Shown here piece by piece: positions 34,085 through 35,377 of a stretch of 35,377 nucleotides of DNA. Location of the stretch: assembly GCA_944386375.1 (NCBI GenBank), contig CALXAW010000001.1, forward strand, positions 1 to 35,377. The letters run 5' to 3'. A program made the position numbers and the translations under genes. Every line of letters starts with the position of its first letter. The stretch's first letter is position 1. The DNA is from an uncultured Clostridia bacterium. GTDB taxonomy: Bacteria > Bacillota > Clostridia > TANB77 > CAG-508. The notes under the pieces are model-generated. The model saw only the letters and a program-made list of their open reading frames with translations, had not been told where the DNA came from and made no database searches.

Positions 34085-35282
34085 TTTCGTCTCCTCCTTT
34101 TTCTTTAGTCTTTTTTGTTTTTTTAGACTCTTCGTCTATTTTCTTTTTAGCTTCTTCTGCATTTTCTTTTCCTACAAAGTCTTCGTTTTCTTCTATCATC
34201 ATTTTTGCCATTCTATTTACTAAGTCGTCTAAATTGTTTTCTTTTTTACGTATTTCTCTTTCTTTTTCTCTTTCTTCTGCTACTTCATGTAATGTGTCAT
34301 TTGCTTTTCTTATTGCTTCTTCTTCTATCTTTTTATCTAGTTCTGCCATTTTTCTGTCTAATACATCTTGTGCTGTTGTATATAGTTCGTCATATTGTGC
34401 ATTTAATGCTTGCTCTAGCTGGTATACCTCTGATTCGTCTCTGTTATATGCAACATATAATAATTCTGCAAGTTCATTAGAGTTTAGTATTTTTCCATTT
34501 ATTCCACATACTGCAAGTGAACTTATTATAGATTGTCCTCTTGTGTATAATTCATTAAATGCTATGTCTTTTACTTCTTCTTTACTAAAGTTTGGATTAT
34601 TAACTTCTTCTGGTGTATATGATATTATTACATAATAATGTTTTCTTAATATATTTTTATTTAAGCTCATTCTTTCTGTAGTAGTTATTATGTCTCTACC
34701 ATATTCATACAAGTTTCTTTCTCTTACTACTTCCATATTTTCTTTTTGTATTTCTTCTTCTGTATAGTCTCCAGATGACATCATAGAATTTAATTCCATC
34801 TGTTTGCTTACTAGTCTATCTTGTATTTGTTTTAATCTATCTTTATAATTTACAATACTACTACCTAAGTTTACTGTTCTGGTTTGTACATATATTTGTA
34901 TTGGATGTCTTAATGTATTTAAAAATTGTAAAAATCCTTGTTCTACACTTACTTTTTCTACACCTGACATTAAGTCATAGTTTATACCTTGACATTCTAT
35001 TGCCATTACAAATCTTTTTCCTTTTTTGGTTATAATCATGTTATCTTCTATTCTATCAAACTGCATAAAAGAAAATATAGATTTTTTGGTATATTCTATT
35101 GGTTCTTTTTCTGGTGTTTCTCCATCTTTTCCGTTACTTTTAGTTTTATTTTTTTTAGGCTTATTTTTATTGCTTTCTTTTATTTTTAATACTGCAAATA
35201 TTATTAAAAGAATAAATAATATACCAACCATTACAATTAAAAATATTGTTAATAAATTTGTTATTTGGTCATTATTGCTCAT
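34035..35282 (-). CDS. T4SS component upstream of virB4 (TraC/TrsD-like)
   Basis: A 415-residue protein with one N-terminal membrane helix (LLTIFLIVMVGILFILLIIF, about 8-28) and a Lys/Asn-rich linker. A domain at about 65-260 starts SIFSFMQFDRIEDNMIITK and contains VMAIECQGINYDL and HPIQIYVQTRTVNL. This resembles the TraC/TrsD-type proteins found between the PrgI-like and VirB4 proteins in Gram-positive systems. There is no nucleotide-binding motif. From about 290 it is a highly charged coiled coil with a Lys/Arg/Thr-rich end. It probably ties VirB4 to the membrane; that role is inferred from order and topology. The ATG has GGAGG upstream and overlaps the previous gene by 11 bp. Confidence 0.75.
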   Translation of the reverse strand: MSNNDQITNLLTIFLIVMVGILFILLIIFAVLKIKESNKNKPKKNKTKSNGKDGETPEKEPIEYTKKSIFSFMQFDRIEDNMIITKKGKRFVMAIECQGINYDLMSGVEKVSVEQGFLQFLNTLRHPIQIYVQTRTVNLGSSIVNYKDRLKQIQDRLVSKQMELNSMMSSGDYTEEEIQKENMEVVRERNLYEYGRDIITTTERMSLNKNILRKHYYVIISYTPEEVNNPNFSKEEVKDIAFNELYTRGQSIISSLAVCGINGKILNSNELAELLYVAYNRDESEVYQLEQALNAQYDELYTTAQDVLDRKMAELDKKIEEEAIRKANDTLHEVAEEREKEREIRKKENNLDDLVNRMAKMMIEENEDFVGKENAEEAKKKIDEESKKTKKTKEKGGDENEEKQKTTTRRRKTTA

Positions 35283-35377
35283 CTTTTATTTCCTCCTTTG
35301 TATACACATATATTCTATTTTTCTTTTGTTTAAATCTTATTGCTCTTTTTATTATTTCGTCTATATTTTCCCCACCT
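35272..35377 (-). CDS. PrgI family protein, C-terminal end only (runs off the window)
   Basis: One minus-strand frame is open from the window edge to TAA at 35272-35274 and gives 34 residues, ending with RFKQKKNRIYVYTKEEIKDE. The basic stretch followed by IYVYTKEE is the typical ending of PrgI-family proteins, small membrane proteins with two helices encoded just ahead of VirB4 in Gram-positive conjugation operons. The other two frames contain stops or give no sensible protein. The stop overlaps the next gene's start by 11 bp. The membrane helices would lie beyond the window. Confidence 0.68.
   Translation of the reverse strand, partial: GGENIDEIIKRAIRFKQKKNRIYVYTKEEIKDEQ

Overview
The window is very AT-rich, low-GC Gram-positive (Firmicutes/Clostridia-type) chromosomal DNA. 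An alpha/beta-type small acid-soluble spore protein, a DacF-like carboxypeptidase, LCP, CapA and CvpA proteins, a YhaO/YhaN (SbcD/SbcC) pair, Shine-Dalgarno motifs of the AGGAGG type and TTGACA/TATAAT promoters all fit an endospore-forming clostridium, perhaps an uncultured gut lineage. The species cannot be named from the sequence. No rRNA, tRNA, CRISPR array, transposase, integrase or relaxase was seen.

Layout. Bases 1-2.3 kb hold sbcD and an sbcC/yhaN-like gene interrupted by an in-frame stop near the left edge. Bases 2.3-5.6 kb hold a small conjugation block: a VirD4/TraG coupling protein with a one-base frameshift in its Walker A loop, and two small unknown genes behind a strong promoter. 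Bases 5.6-21.1 kb are mostly housekeeping and envelope genes: a CbpA-like co-chaperone, murF-ddl and a GT-C-like membrane protein, a SASP gene, comEA, dacF, an LCP ligase, cvpA with a beta-propeller-like anchor protein, DUF378, capA with a membrane J-domain protein, and an ABC-2-like permease. Bases 21.1-22.7 kb hold an AAA/DUF4143 ATPase between two 38-bp hairpin direct repeats. Bases 22.7-35.4 kb are one long minus-strand type IV secretion operon that runs off the right edge: PrgI-like, TraC/TrsD-like, VirB4, VirB6-like, VirB8-like, a giant cell-wall hydrolase, and a second VirB8-like protein.

How the genes work together. VirB4 would power the system, the VirB6-like and PrgI-like proteins would form the membrane channel, the NTF2-like membrane proteins would scaffold it, the hydrolase would open peptidoglycan, and VirD4 would deliver substrate. 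The coupling-protein block and the channel operon are on the same strand but about 17 kb apart, with core cell-wall genes between them. That is odd for a compact integrative conjugative element and suggests rearrangement or domestication.

The most notable signals are: a hydrolase that appears to combine M23, SGNH, phage-lysozyme-like and NlpC/P60 domains; an intergenic hairpin repeat family with five recognisable copies, one of which supplies the end of cvpA; the repeat-flanked ATPase with a 4 x 23-bp tandem array over its promoter; and two single-base lesions (sbcC-like and virD4) that are either real decay or sequence error.
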